Positions 1 to 7,937 of a stretch of 64,000 nt of DNA are shown here, one piece after another. A program made the translations under genes and the position numbers. Every line of letters begins with the position of its first letter. Positions within the stretch are counted from its first letter, which is position 1. Source of the DNA: Ferrimonas sp048263965 (GTDB taxonomy: Bacteria; Pseudomonadota; Gammaproteobacteria; Enterobacterales; Shewanellaceae); NCBI RefSeq assembly GCF_048263965.1, contig NZ_JBLXDO010000023.1:6157-70156 (forward strand). Reading direction: 5' to 3'. The notes under the pieces are model-generated. The model searched no databases, was not told where the DNA came from, and worked only from the letters and a program-made list of their open reading frames with translations.

Positions 1-28
1 CCCAGATGGCGCCTAAGTCCTAACCCCT

Positions 29-823
29 TCAGGGGCCACTCTCTGGCCCCTGCGTCTTCGACAGTAACCCCAACCGCGTCAGAGTCTGGGTCATGGATCT
101 ATAGTGACTGCCACGCCAGTAGACCTGACCACAGCCGTCACAGACAAAGAAGTGCCGATGTTCCCGCCAGGCTCCGGTGGGTACTCGATCACGAACATCG
201 TCCCGGCTGATGGTGTGCAACAGCCCATTGCAGCGGATGCAGCGGCTGAAGAACCTGAGCCGCCGCTCGAGACCAAAGTGATGGATCACCTCAATCAGCT
301 GTCGCTCAGGATCGGTACTGCGAACCCAGTATCCGTGAATCACCGCACTTCGATGCAAAATCCCCTTGTCCCGGGTCAGGATGCCCCGCCCCTGCTCGCC
401 GGCCAGGTGAACAATCTCACCATCGTCCAAGTCACGACGATAGAGACAGTCCAGGCCGGATAATCTCAACAGTCTGGCGAGTCGGCCCAGGTTCACATCC
501 AAGATAAAGGTGTCGGGCAAAGGCCTGGGGCGCAGAGGCGTGAATGAATCCAGGGCCGGCGATTCGAGCAGAGGAAACGCCTCCAGCCGCTCGCCCCCGG
601 TAATGGGGTGGTCCAGTGCCGCCGGATGGCCACCCACCAGAACCAGATCGATCTCAGCCTGGGGCACGCCAGCCCCTTCCAGCACACTCTTCAGAGAGGC
701 CTGGCCACTGAATCTGAACTGAAAACGACGCTCCCTGGATGCGACGGGCAGGAAGTCATTCAGCTCCCGGTAACAACGGATGGTGACGTGACGCCACAGG
801 GGCGCATGGGGATCGGAATCCAT
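29..823 (-). CDS. Mut7-C RNase-domain protein with N-terminal beta-grasp domain
   Basis: 264 aa. Residues about 14-88 resemble the ubiquitin-like beta-grasp domain (Mut7-C_ub, MoaD/ThiS fold) often fused to Mut7-C. Residues about 105-250 are the Mut7-C (DUF82) PIN-like RNase domain, with candidate acidic residues D109 in FILDVNLG and D152 in LTRDKG. A zinc ribbon follows, with C195/C198 and C228/C231. Members are thought to be RNases, but the substrate is unknown in bacteria. The gene lies downstream of glmS on the same strand, but a strong terminator separates them, so it probably has its own promoter. The end of the gene is 29 bp from the window edge. Family call is confident; cellular role is not known. 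Confidence 0.8.
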   Translation of the reverse strand: MDSDPHAPLWRHVTIRCYRELNDFLPVASRERRFQFRFSGQASLKSVLEGAGVPQAEIDLVLVGGHPAALDHPITGGERLEAFPLLESPALDSFTPLRPRPLPDTFILDVNLGRLARLLRLSGLDCLYRRDLDDGEIVHLAGEQGRGILTRDKGILHRSAVIHGYWVRSTDPERQLIEVIHHFGLERRLRFFSRCIRCNGLLHTISRDDVRDRVPTGAWREHRHFFVCDGCGQVYWRGSHYRSMTQTLTRLGLLSKTQGPESGP

Positions 824-854
824 AGTTCAAAGGATAGTCCGCGGCCAAGCCAAC

Positions 855-881
855 AAAAAAGGCGCCCTTTGGGCGCCTTTT
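855..881. terminator. intrinsic terminator downstream of glmS
   Basis: A seven-base-pair stem, GGCGCCC-TTT-GGGCGCC at 861-877, is flanked by A6 on the left and T4 on the right, so it can act in both directions. It lies 16 bp beyond the glmS stop codon. The usual Tn7 insertion point, about 25 bp past the stop, would fall inside it. Confidence 0.85.
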
Positions 882-896
882 CTCCAACCTTAGGTC

Positions 897-2729
897 TTAC
901 TCTACGGTCACGGACTTGGCCAGGTTACGAGGCTGGTCCACGTCGGTTCCCTTAATCAGCGCCACGTAGTAGGAGAGCAGCTGCAGGGGCAGGGTGTAGA
1001 TCACCGGGGCGATGAACTCATCACAGTGTGGCACCGGCAGCACCTTCATGGTGTCGTCGGACTCGAACTGGGCTTCCTTGTCGGCGAAGACGTACATCAG
1101 ACCACCACGGGCGCGCACCTCTTCCACGTTGGACTTGAGCTTCTCCAGCAGTTCGTTGTTGGGCGCCACCACAATCACCGGCATGTCGGCGTCGATCAGC
1201 GCCAGCGGACCGTGCTTCAGCTCACCGGAAGCATAGGCTTCGGCGTGGATATAGGAGATCTCCTTCAGCTTCAGGGCACCCTCCATGGCGATGGGGTACT
1301 GATCGCCACGGCCCAGGAACAGGGCGTGGTGCTTATCGGCAAAATCCTCCGCCAGCTCCTCAATCTCTTCGTTCAGGCTCAGGGCCTGCTCCACCTTGGT
1401 GGGCAGAGATTGCAGGCTGTGCACCAGGTTGCCCAGCTTGGTCTCATCCATGCCGTTGTGGCGGCCGATGGCGCCGGTCAGCATCAACAGGGCCGCCAGC
1501 TGCACGGTGAACGCCTTGGTGGACGCCACGCCGATCTCGGCACCGGCCTTCATCATGTACGCCATGTCGGACTCTCGCACCAAAGAGGAGCCGGGTACGT
1601 TACAGATGGTCAGGCTGGACTCGTAGCCCATCTCCTTGGCCAGGCGCAGGGCAGCCAGGGTATCGGCGGTTTCACCGGACTGGGAGATGGTCACCAGCAG
1701 GCTGTTGGGGAACACATGGGATTTGCGGTAACGGAACTCGGAGGCGATCTCCACGTTGCAGGAAACCCCGGCGTGCTGCTCCAGCCAGTAGCGGGCCACC
1801 ATGCCGGCGTGGTAGCTGGTACCACAGGCGATGATCTGCACATGCTTCACATTGGCCAGCAGCTCATCGGCCCCTTCGCCGAAGGCATCGGGGGCAACGA
1901 TGCCGGCCTGGAGGCGGTTCTCCAGGGTACGCTGCAGAGCCAGAGGCTGCTCGTAGATCTCTTTCATCATGTAGTGACGGTAAGGCCCCTTGTCGCTGGC
2001 CTCGTGAGACACTTCGGACTCCTTCACCTCACGCTCAACCGGGTTGCCCTCGGCGTCGAAGATGTTCACTTCACGACGGGTCACCTCGGCCACGTCCCCC
2101 TCCTCCAGGAAGGCGAAACGGCGGGTTACCGGCAACAGGGCCAGCTGATCGGAAGCGATAAAGTGCTCACCCACACCATAGCCGATCACCAGGGGGCTGC
2201 CGGAGCGAGCCACCACCACCCGGGAGGGGTCACGGCGATCGGTGATCACCGTGCCATAGGCGCCTTCCAATTGCTTCACCGTGGCCTGTACCGCCGCCAG
2301 CAGGGAGTCGTGGGACTTGAGCTCATGGTGAACCAGGTGGCCGATCACCTCGGTGTCGGTGTCAGACTCAAATACGTACCCCAGTCCCTTGAGGCGCTCG
2401 CGCAGGGGACCGTGGTTTTCGATGATGCCGTTGTGCACCACGGCGATGTCGCCGCTGGACTGGTGAGGGTGGGCGTTACGCTCGTTGGGTTCACCGTGGG
2501 TGGCCCAGCGGGTGTGGGCGATGCCGGTGCCGCCACTCAGAGGCTGCTCAGCCAGGGCGTTGGCCAGCTCCTGAACCTTGCCCACACGACGAATCCGGGA
2601 CAGCTCGCTGCCGTCGTTGATGATCGCAATACCGGCGGAGTCGTAACCGCGGTACTCCAGGCGCTTCAGACCCTCTACCAGGATCTCGGCCACATCACGT
2701 TGGGCTACCGCCCCTACAATGCCACACAT
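897..2729 (-). CDS. glmS: glutamine--fructose-6-phosphate aminotransferase (isomerizing)
   Basis: 610 aa, the family's usual length. It makes glucosamine-6-phosphate from fructose-6-phosphate and glutamine, the first committed step to UDP-GlcNAc for peptidoglycan and LPS. The N-terminal class II glutaminase begins MCGIVGAVA, with the nucleophile Cys2 exposed once Met is removed. Two SIS sugar-isomerase domains fill the C-terminal part (ACGTSYHAG and FLGRGDQYP regions), and the protein ends in the conserved KSVTVE. The gene starts only 13 bp after the DeoR-type regulator, so the two are probably cotranscribed. The C-terminal codons are the conserved Tn7 (TnsD) recognition region, and no Tn7 element is present. 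Confidence 0.98.
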   Translation of the reverse strand: MCGIVGAVAQRDVAEILVEGLKRLEYRGYDSAGIAIINDGSELSRIRRVGKVQELANALAEQPLSGGTGIAHTRWATHGEPNERNAHPHQSSGDIAVVHNGIIENHGPLRERLKGLGYVFESDTDTEVIGHLVHHELKSHDSLLAAVQATVKQLEGAYGTVITDRRDPSRVVVARSGSPLVIGYGVGEHFIASDQLALLPVTRRFAFLEEGDVAEVTRREVNIFDAEGNPVEREVKESEVSHEASDKGPYRHYMMKEIYEQPLALQRTLENRLQAGIVAPDAFGEGADELLANVKHVQIIACGTSYHAGMVARYWLEQHAGVSCNVEIASEFRYRKSHVFPNSLLVTISQSGETADTLAALRLAKEMGYESSLTICNVPGSSLVRESDMAYMMKAGAEIGVASTKAFTVQLAALLMLTGAIGRHNGMDETKLGNLVHSLQSLPTKVEQALSLNEEIEELAEDFADKHHALFLGRGDQYPIAMEGALKLKEISYIHAEAYASGELKHGPLALIDADMPVIVVAPNNELLEKLKSNVEEVRARGGLMYVFADKEAQFESDDTMKVLPVPHCDEFIAPVIYTLPLQLLSYYVALIKGTDVDQPRNLAKSVTVE

Positions 2730-2742
2730 AATCGTTTCTCCA

Positions 2743-3516
2743 TTAACTTTGGCTGGAAGCCCGGATCACCCGGACTCCATGAATTTCTATCTGAGCCGTC
2801 GCCTCATCGGACAGCTCATCGTCGGTAATCAATACGCTCACCTTCTCCCAAGGCAGTTCCAGGTTGGGGATCTTGCGCCCCACCTTGTTGGACTCCACCA
2901 TCACCACCACTTCGCGGGCCGCCTCCGCCATCACCTTGGAGAGGCCAATCAGCTCATTAAAGGTGGTCGTTCCACGTGAAACATCGATGCCATCGGCGCC
3001 GATAAACAGCTGGTCGAAATCGTAGGAGCGCAATACCTGCTCCGCCACCTGCCCCTGGAACGACTCGGAGTGAGGATCCCAGGTGCCGCCGGTCATCAGC
3101 AGGGTGGGCTCGTTCTCCAGTTCACGAATGGCGTTGGCGCTGTTGAGGGAGTTGGTCATCACCACCAGGCCACGCTTACTGCCCAGCTGGGAGATCATGG
3201 CAGCGGTGGTTCGGCCGGAGTCGATGATGATCCTCTGGTGGTCACCAATGAGCGCCGCCGCGGCCTGGCCAATGGCCAACTTTCGCTTGGAAACTTTATG
3301 GGCCGGATCGTCACTGACGATCTCCTGGGGCACAGGCACCGCGCCGCCGTAGCGTCTGAGCAGCAAACCGCTGGCTTCCAGGGTGGCGAGATCCTTGCGG
3401 ATGGTCACTTCAGAGGTCTGAAACTCCCGGGCCAGGCTTTCCACACTGACCTCCCCCAGCTCATTGAGCAGAGTGATGATGGTATGGCGCCGTTGTTGGG
3501 TATTACGTTTCGACAT
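2743..3516 (-). CDS. DeoR/GlpR-family transcriptional regulator of glmS (GlmR-like)
   Basis: 257 aa. An N-terminal DeoR winged helix-turn-helix (residues about 5-60: QRRHTIITLLNELGEVSVESL, then TIRKDLATLEASGLLLRRYGGA) is followed by a DeoR C-terminal sugar-phosphate sensor domain (IIIDSGRTTAAM; FIGADGIDVSRGTTTFNE). The same regulator sits upstream of glmS in Pseudomonas, where it is called GlmR, so an amino-sugar phosphate effector is plausible. TTTCG/CGAAA repeats just upstream (3525-3572) look like its own operator. The gene also carries a parS-like palindrome at 2968-2983, coding for the VSRGT segment. Confidence 0.88.
   Translation of the reverse strand: MSKRNTQQRRHTIITLLNELGEVSVESLAREFQTSEVTIRKDLATLEASGLLLRRYGGAVPVPQEIVSDDPAHKVSKRKLAIGQAAAALIGDHQRIIIDSGRTTAAMISQLGSKRGLVVMTNSLNSANAIRELENEPTLLMTGGTWDPHSESFQGQVAEQVLRSYDFDQLFIGADGIDVSRGTTTFNELIGLSKVMAEAAREVVVMVESNKVGRKIPNLELPWEKVSVLITDDELSDEATAQIEIHGVRVIRASSQS
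2968..2983. promoter_or_regulatory. parS-like ParB-binding site inside the DeoR regulator gene
   Basis: CGTTCCACGTGAAACA matches the bacterial parS consensus TGTTNCACGTGNAACA except at the first base. It is intragenic and 17 kb left of oriC. It is one of five such sites in the window. Confidence 0.75.
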
Positions 3517-3524
3517 GACAACCT

Positions 3525-3572
3525 AAAAGTTTCGCAACGAAAGTTTCGAAGTATAAGTTAGGTTACGAAATA
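3525..3572. promoter_or_regulatory. probable operator/promoter of the DeoR regulator-glmS operon
   Basis: Just upstream of the regulator start there are TTTCG and CGAAA pentamers in a tight array: TTTCG at 3530, CGAAA at 3538, TTTCG at 3545 and CGAAA near 3567. The octamer AAAGTTTCG occurs twice, 15 bp apart. Regulators of the DeoR family commonly bind such repeats, so autoregulation is inferred. No clear -10/-35 pair was assigned. Confidence 0.45.
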
Positions 3573-3589
3573 TGCAAGAGACCCCAATA

Positions 3590-3614
3590 AAAAAGCGGCC
3601 TTAAAGGCCGCTTC
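3590..3614 (-). terminator. intrinsic terminator downstream of glmU
   Basis: A stem of AAGCGGCC pairing with GGCCGCTT around a TTAA-type loop (about 3593-3613) is followed on the minus strand by a run of T (plus-strand A run). It lies about 18 bp past the glmU stop codon. Confidence 0.75.
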
Positions 3615-3631
3615 TTAATCAAACTGAAATA

Positions 3632-4993
3632 CTACTTCGGCTTCTTCACCGGGCGCTGCCAGTCGCTGATGTGGCGCTGCTTGGTGCGGGTCAGCACCAG
3701 CTCTCCCTCGCCCACGTCCTTGGTGACGGTGGAGCCGGCAGCCACGGTGGCGCCCTTGCCAACGGTCACCGGCGCCACCAACTGGCTGTCGGAACCGATA
3801 AAGGCGTTATCCTCTATCACCGTCAGGTGCTTGTTGGCCCCGTCGTAGTTACAGGTGATGGTGCCTGCGCCTATGTTCACCTTCTCCCCAACCTTGGCAT
3901 CACCGATGTAGGCCAGGTGGTTGGCCTTGGACCCCTTGCCCAGGGTCGCCTTCTTCATCTCAACAAAGTTGCCGATGTGGCTGTCGTGGACCAGTTCGGC
4001 GCCGGGACGCAGACGGGCAAAAGGACCCGCGGTGCAGATCTCACCGACGCTGGCCTCTTCAACCAGGGTATAGGGTTTGAGGACGGAACCATCGCCGATG
4101 CGGCAGTCCTTGAGTACGCAACCGGCACCAATGGTAACGTTGTTGCCAATCTCCACCTTACCCTGGATCACCACATTGACGTCGATAAAAACATCCTGAC
4201 CCACGGTCAGTTCACCACGGACATCGAAGCGGGCCGGATCGGCCAGGGTGGCACCGGCAAGCATCGCCTGCTCGGCGGCACGTGCCTGGAAGGCGCGCTC
4301 CAGGGTGGCCAGCTGCACCCGGTTGTTGGCCCCTTCCACCTCGATGGCGGTCTCGGGCTGGGCGGTCTCCACGCCACCTTCGGCGGCGGCCATGGCGATG
4401 ACGTCGGTGAGGTAGTACTCGCCCTGGGCATTGTCGTTGGACAGGTTGGCCAACCAGCGCTTGAGGGCACCCCCTGGGGCCACCAGGATACCGGTGTTGA
4501 CCTCATCGATGGCCAACTGCTCCGGGGAAGCATCCTTGTGCTCGACGATGGCGCTGACCTTGCCGTTATCACGAACGATGCGGCCATAACCACTGGGGTC
4601 ATCCAGATTGACGGTCAGCAGGCCGATGCCATTGTCAGGCTGCACCGCCAGCAGTCGCTCCAGGGTTTCAGTGCGAATCAACGGCACATCACCGTAGAGC
4701 ACCAGCACCTTGCTGTCGTCGCTCCAGTCACCGGACGCCTGATCCACCGCATGACCCGTGCCCAGCTGATCCGCCTGCAGCACCCAGTTCACCGGATTAT
4801 GGGACAGGGCCGATTGCAGCAGCTCACCACCATGGCCATACACCAGGTGAGTGGCCACGGGGGAGAGGGCCGCCGCCGCATCGATAACATGCTGCACCAT
4901 AGGCTTGCCGGCGATGCCGTGCAGCACCTTAGGCAGAGAGGAGCGCATGCGGGTTCCCTTGCCCGCCGCAAGGATGACGATTTCCAGAGTCAT
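3632..4993 (-). CDS. glmU: bifunctional UDP-GlcNAc pyrophosphorylase / glucosamine-1-phosphate acetyltransferase
   Basis: 453 aa (E. coli 456). The N-terminal nucleotidyltransferase domain has the signature LAAGKGTRM at residues 8-16. From about residue 250 the C-terminal half is a left-handed beta-helix of hexapeptide repeats (VFIDVNVVIQGKVEIGNNVTIGAG and onward) carrying acetyltransferase activity. It converts GlcN-1-P to UDP-GlcNAc, so it completes the pathway begun by nearby glmS. In many relatives glmU directly follows atpC. Here three purine-related genes separate the two. It has its own terminator and appears monocistronic. Confidence 0.98.
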   Translation of the reverse strand: MTLEIVILAAGKGTRMRSSLPKVLHGIAGKPMVQHVIDAAAALSPVATHLVYGHGGELLQSALSHNPVNWVLQADQLGTGHAVDQASGDWSDDSKVLVLYGDVPLIRTETLERLLAVQPDNGIGLLTVNLDDPSGYGRIVRDNGKVSAIVEHKDASPEQLAIDEVNTGILVAPGGALKRWLANLSNDNAQGEYYLTDVIAMAAAEGGVETAQPETAIEVEGANNRVQLATLERAFQARAAEQAMLAGATLADPARFDVRGELTVGQDVFIDVNVVIQGKVEIGNNVTIGAGCVLKDCRIGDGSVLKPYTLVEEASVGEICTAGPFARLRPGAELVHDSHIGNFVEMKKATLGKGSKANHLAYIGDAKVGEKVNIGAGTITCNYDGANKHLTVIEDNAFIGSDSQLVAPVTVGKGATVAAGSTVTKDVGEGELVLTRTKQRHISDWQRPVKKPK

Positions 4994-5053
4994 GGGGTTC
5001 CGTTCAATATTGGTCGCTAAGGCGCAAAAGTATACCCACTCATGACGGGAAAA

Positions 5054-5962
5054 TCAGCTCCGCTGCGCCTCCAGGGCCTGGATAAAGGGCTGCAGCAGTG
5101 GATGACCGGCCGCGGAATCAAACACCACACAGAGATCCGCCGCCAACGGCTCTTTGAGAGGCAGGAACTGAACCCGGTGCCAATGCTGACGGCGAAAGCA
5201 CTCTGGCACCACAGCCACCGCCTGGCCGGCCCCCACAAAGGCCATCATGGTCTGGGGCTCGCGCACTTTGAAACGCAGCGGCAGGCTGATCCCCGTTAAC
5301 CGACATTGCTCCATCAGGCTGGCGGTGGTGCCCGAATGCTCAGGATCAAACCCCACCAGGGGTTGCCGGTCCAGTTGCCTCAGCGACACCTCGGACTCAT
5401 CGGCCAAGGGGTGTCCCTGCCACAAGGCTGCCCAAAACGGCTCCTCCAATACTGGCTTCACCTGCAGCGGGCTCATGGCCGGGCGGTCACCGATGCGGCA
5501 CAGCCCAAGATCAATCTTTCTGTCCATCAACGCCTGACGCTGTTCCGAAGGCGCCAGCTCCAGGAACTGGATGGACAGCTCCGGACACTGCTGACGCAAT
5601 CGCTCAATGGCATCGAACAGCCCATCCCACAGGGCAGAGCTGATGATGCCTATGGTGAGGCTGTGCCCGCGGGCACGCGCAGCCTGACGCACCTCGTTGA
5701 GAGAGCGCTCCATGGCCGCCAGCAACTGGCCGCACTCCTGCCGCAACAGCCGCCCGGTCTCGGTCAGCGTCACCCGTTTATGCTCACGGCTGAGCAACGT
5801 GGTGCCGAGGATCTGCTCCAGTTCCCGAACCTGAGTGCTCAGGGCCGACTTGGACATGCACATCTCCTCGGCGGCCCGGCCGAAATGCAGGTGACGGGCC
5901 ACCCCATCGAAGTAACGCAGCATCTTCAGGCTGATGCGGCCAGTATCGGTCAGCAGGGTCAT
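5054..5962 (-). CDS. LysR-family transcriptional regulator
   Basis: 302 aa from the ATG at 5962. A longer frame extends upstream, but its extra residues look non-coding and the normal LysR N-terminus begins here. The winged HTH covers residues about 10-70 (LKMLRYFDGVARHLHFGRAAEEM, then SALSTQVRELEQ). The effector-binding domain follows (GIISSALWDGLFDAIERL; VGFDPEHSGTTASLM). It is divergent from the purine nucleoside phosphorylase gene, the normal arrangement for a LysR regulator and its target. E. coli XapR and PunR are LysR regulators of purine nucleoside genes, so a similar role is inferred. The true effector is unknown. Confidence 0.85.
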   Translation of the reverse strand: MTLLTDTGRISLKMLRYFDGVARHLHFGRAAEEMCMSKSALSTQVRELEQILGTTLLSREHKRVTLTETGRLLRQECGQLLAAMERSLNEVRQAARARGHSLTIGIISSALWDGLFDAIERLRQQCPELSIQFLELAPSEQRQALMDRKIDLGLCRIGDRPAMSPLQVKPVLEEPFWAALWQGHPLADESEVSLRQLDRQPLVGFDPEHSGTTASLMEQCRLTGISLPLRFKVREPQTMMAFVGAGQAVAVVPECFRRQHWHRVQFLPLKEPLAADLCVVFDSAAGHPLLQPFIQALEAQRS

Positions 5963-6002
5963 CGACAGCTCAAGTGTTAAGGGTTTCTGGTTATTATCGT
6001 TC

Positions 6003-6016
6003 TGTTTTCCAAAACA
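6003..6016. promoter_or_regulatory. dyad in the LysR/phosphorylase intergenic region, candidate operator
   Basis: TGTTTTCCAAAACA has six-base complementary arms around CC. It lies in the 132 bp gap between the divergent LysR and phosphorylase genes, about 40 bp upstream of a TATAGT element (6059-6064) that could serve as the phosphorylase -10. Function is inferred from position only. Confidence 0.3.
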
Positions 6017-6094
6017 TACGACCCAAAGATGTCGATATCCCCGGCAAGCTCCCTTCCCTATAGTGAATCCACACCAACCCAGAGGAGTCCCGCC

Positions 6095-6919
6095 ATGTCC
6101 CCGGATGCACCCCAGCTGTCCAAAGCCACCATTCTCCAACGCAAACCCGGATTCCGTCCCCGTTGCGCCCTGATTCTCGGCTCCGGCCTGGGGGTGCTGG
6201 CGGACCAGATTGATGACCCAGTGGTCATTCCCTACCAGAATCTCGCCGACTTTCCCGTCAGTGGTGTAGAGGGCCACAGCGGTGAGCTGGTGCTGGGCAC
6301 CCTGGAAGGGGTGGAGGTGATCTGCATGAAGGGCAGGGGACACTTCTACGAAGGCAAGGGGATGTCGGTGATGACCACCGCGGTGCGCACCTTCAAGCTG
6401 CTGGGGTGTGAGATGCTGTTTGTCACCAACGCCGCCGGGTCACTGAGGCCAGAGCGCATCGAGGTAGGCTCCCTGGTGGCTTTCAATGACCACATCAACA
6501 CCATGCCCGGCACCCCCATGGTGGGCGCCAACGACGACGCCTATGGCGAACGTTTTTTCAGTCTGGCCAACGCCTATGACAAAGAGCTGCGCAGTGAACT
6601 GCACCAGGTGGCCCAGTTCAACGACATTCATCTCAACGAGGGGGTGTTTGTCTCCTATCCCGGTCCCTGCTTCGAAACCGCGGCGGAGATCCGCATGATG
6701 CAGGTCATCGGCGGGGATGTGGTGGGCATGTCGGTGGTGCCTGAGGTGATCTCCGCCGCCCATTGTGGCCTGCCGGTGCTGGCGGTGTGCGCCATCACCA
6801 ACCTGGCCGAGGGTCTGGGGGATACCCAGTTGTCCCATGAGCAGACCCTGAGCTGTGCAAAGCTGGCCCAGGCGGACTTTATCAAGCTTATTCAGTCATT
6901 TCTTCGCGCGCATTTCTGA
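6095..6919 (+). CDS. purine nucleoside phosphorylase, PunA/XapA type
   Basis: 274 aa from the ATG at 6095, which has the ribosome site AGAGGAG 8 bp upstream. An in-frame ATG at 6029 adds 22 unlikely residues. It is a trimeric-type (family II) phosphorylase splitting purine nucleosides into base and ribose-1-phosphate. Motifs seen are the phosphate-binding LGSGLG, EGHSGELV and KGRGHFYEG, then VTNAAGS, the PGPCFETAAEIR loop, VGMSVVPEV and the base-binding Asn in AITNLAEGL. Whether it prefers guanosine/inosine or xanthosine cannot be read from these motifs. It is flanked by a divergent LysR gene and a codirectional EamA transporter 67 bp downstream. Confidence 0.9.
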   Translation: MSPDAPQLSKATILQRKPGFRPRCALILGSGLGVLADQIDDPVVIPYQNLADFPVSGVEGHSGELVLGTLEGVEVICMKGRGHFYEGKGMSVMTTAVRTFKLLGCEMLFVTNAAGSLRPERIEVGSLVAFNDHINTMPGTPMVGANDDAYGERFFSLANAYDKELRSELHQVAQFNDIHLNEGVFVSYPGPCFETAAEIRMMQVIGGDVVGMSVVPEVISAAHCGLPVLAVCAITNLAEGLGDTQLSHEQTLSCAKLAQADFIKLIQSFLRAHF

Positions 6920-6939
6920 GTCCATGCTATAACAACGAG

Positions 6940-6964
6940 GGAGCCGCTTTGGCTCCGCCGTTTT
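6940..6964 (+). terminator. weak intrinsic terminator after the nucleoside phosphorylase
   Basis: Stem GGAGCC-GCTTT-GGCTCC at 6940-6956, then GCCGTTTT. The U run is short and set back by four bases, so partial read-through into the EamA gene is likely. Confidence 0.35.
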
Positions 6965-6986
6965 CTGACCGCCACCGGAACACCCA

Positions 6987-7874
6987 ATGCCGCACCACCC
7001 CGTCGTCCGGGCCCACCTGGGCCTGCTGCTCTATGCGGTGCTGATCAGCACCTCCTTCCCCATCGCCGCCTTTATGGGGCAGGGGTTTTCGCCTCTGTGG
7101 ACCACCTGGGGCCGCTTTGCCATCGCCTCGGTGGGCTTCACCCTGCTGCTGGCCCGCTACCGCCAACTGAGCTGGCCCGGCTGGCGGTCCGTGGGCCGCT
7201 TTGCCCTGATCAGCCTGCCGATGACCGGCTTCTTCCTGCTGATGTTCTTCGCCGGCGAAACCGCCTCGGCCCTGGCCATGGGCAGCCTCACCACCCTGGT
7301 CCCTCTGCTCAGCTGTCTGCTGGGTTGGCTGGTAAGCCGTCAGGCGCCTCATCCCATCCGGATACTGGCATTGTGTCTGGGGGTCGCTGCGGCGCTGTGG
7401 GTACTGACCGAGGGGGAGTTGTCGATGCTGATGCAGGACGGCTGGCCCGCGGGCAACAGCCTCTATGTGCTGGCCTGTCTGCTGATGGGAGGCTATCCCC
7501 TGGTGCTCAAGACCCTGCACCGGGGTGAGCCCATGCTCACGGTCACCGGTTGGTCGCTGATCACCGGGACCGGCTGGCTGACCCTGGCGCTGCTGCTGGT
7601 GCAACCGGAGTGGGTTTGGCCAACCCTGGCCCAGAGTGGCGCCATCCTGTGGCTGGCCACGGCCACCACCATGCTCACCTTCTTCCTGTTTCAGTCCGCC
7701 AGCCTGGTGGTGGGCGGCAGCTCCGCCAACGCCTACGCCCTGCTGAGTCCGGCCCTGGTGCTGGTGATCAATGCCCTTCTGGGCAAGCCCTGGCCCAGCC
7801 TGTGGGTACTGCCGGCGGTCCTGCTGATCGTCATCAGTTTGCTGATGCTGCTGCAATTGGATCGCCGCGGCTAG
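6987..7874 (+). CDS. EamA-family (DMT superfamily) membrane transporter
   Basis: 295 aa, almost entirely hydrophobic, consistent with ten transmembrane helices in two EamA repeats (first about 8-140, second about 150-290). The first helix carries the typical VLISTSFPIAAF segment, and the second repeat shows LATATTMLTFFLFQSASLVVGGSSANAYA-like character with the usual small-residue runs. Substrates of this family are varied (amino acids, nucleosides, metabolites) and cannot be read from sequence. The position after a purine nucleoside phosphorylase suggests a purine or nucleoside substrate, but this is only context. Confidence 0.85.
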   Translation: MPHHPVVRAHLGLLLYAVLISTSFPIAAFMGQGFSPLWTTWGRFAIASVGFTLLLARYRQLSWPGWRSVGRFALISLPMTGFFLLMFFAGETASALAMGSLTTLVPLLSCLLGWLVSRQAPHPIRILALCLGVAAALWVLTEGELSMLMQDGWPAGNSLYVLACLLMGGYPLVLKTLHRGEPMLTVTGWSLITGTGWLTLALLLVQPEWVWPTLAQSGAILWLATATTMLTFFLFQSASLVVGGSSANAYALLSPALVLVINALLGKPWPSLWVLPAVLLIVISLLMLLQLDRRG

Positions 7875-7892
7875 ACAGAATGGAATCAAAAT

Positions 7893-7920
7893 AAAAAGGG
7901 CGCCCTAGGGCGCCCTTTTT
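7893..7920. terminator. bidirectional terminator between eamA-type gene and atpC
   Basis: AAAAAGGGCGCCC-TA-GGGCGCCCTTTTT is a near-perfect palindrome with A and T runs on both sides. It serves the convergent EamA gene (+) and the ATP synthase operon (-). Confidence 0.9.
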
Positions 7921-7937
7921 CATAGCGTAGCGGGAGC

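Noticed and set aside
2730..2742. A glmS ribozyme or leader riboswitch
   Set aside because: Only 13 bp separate glmS from the upstream gene, too short for any such element.
1026..2828. A 600-codon open frame opposite glmS
   Set aside because: Antisense shadow of a highly conserved gene, running through the glmS-regulator junction with no family signature.
5963..6343. A 127-residue N-terminal extension of the LysR protein
   Set aside because: It overlaps the divergent phosphorylase gene and the promoter region, and LysR proteins begin at the HTH.
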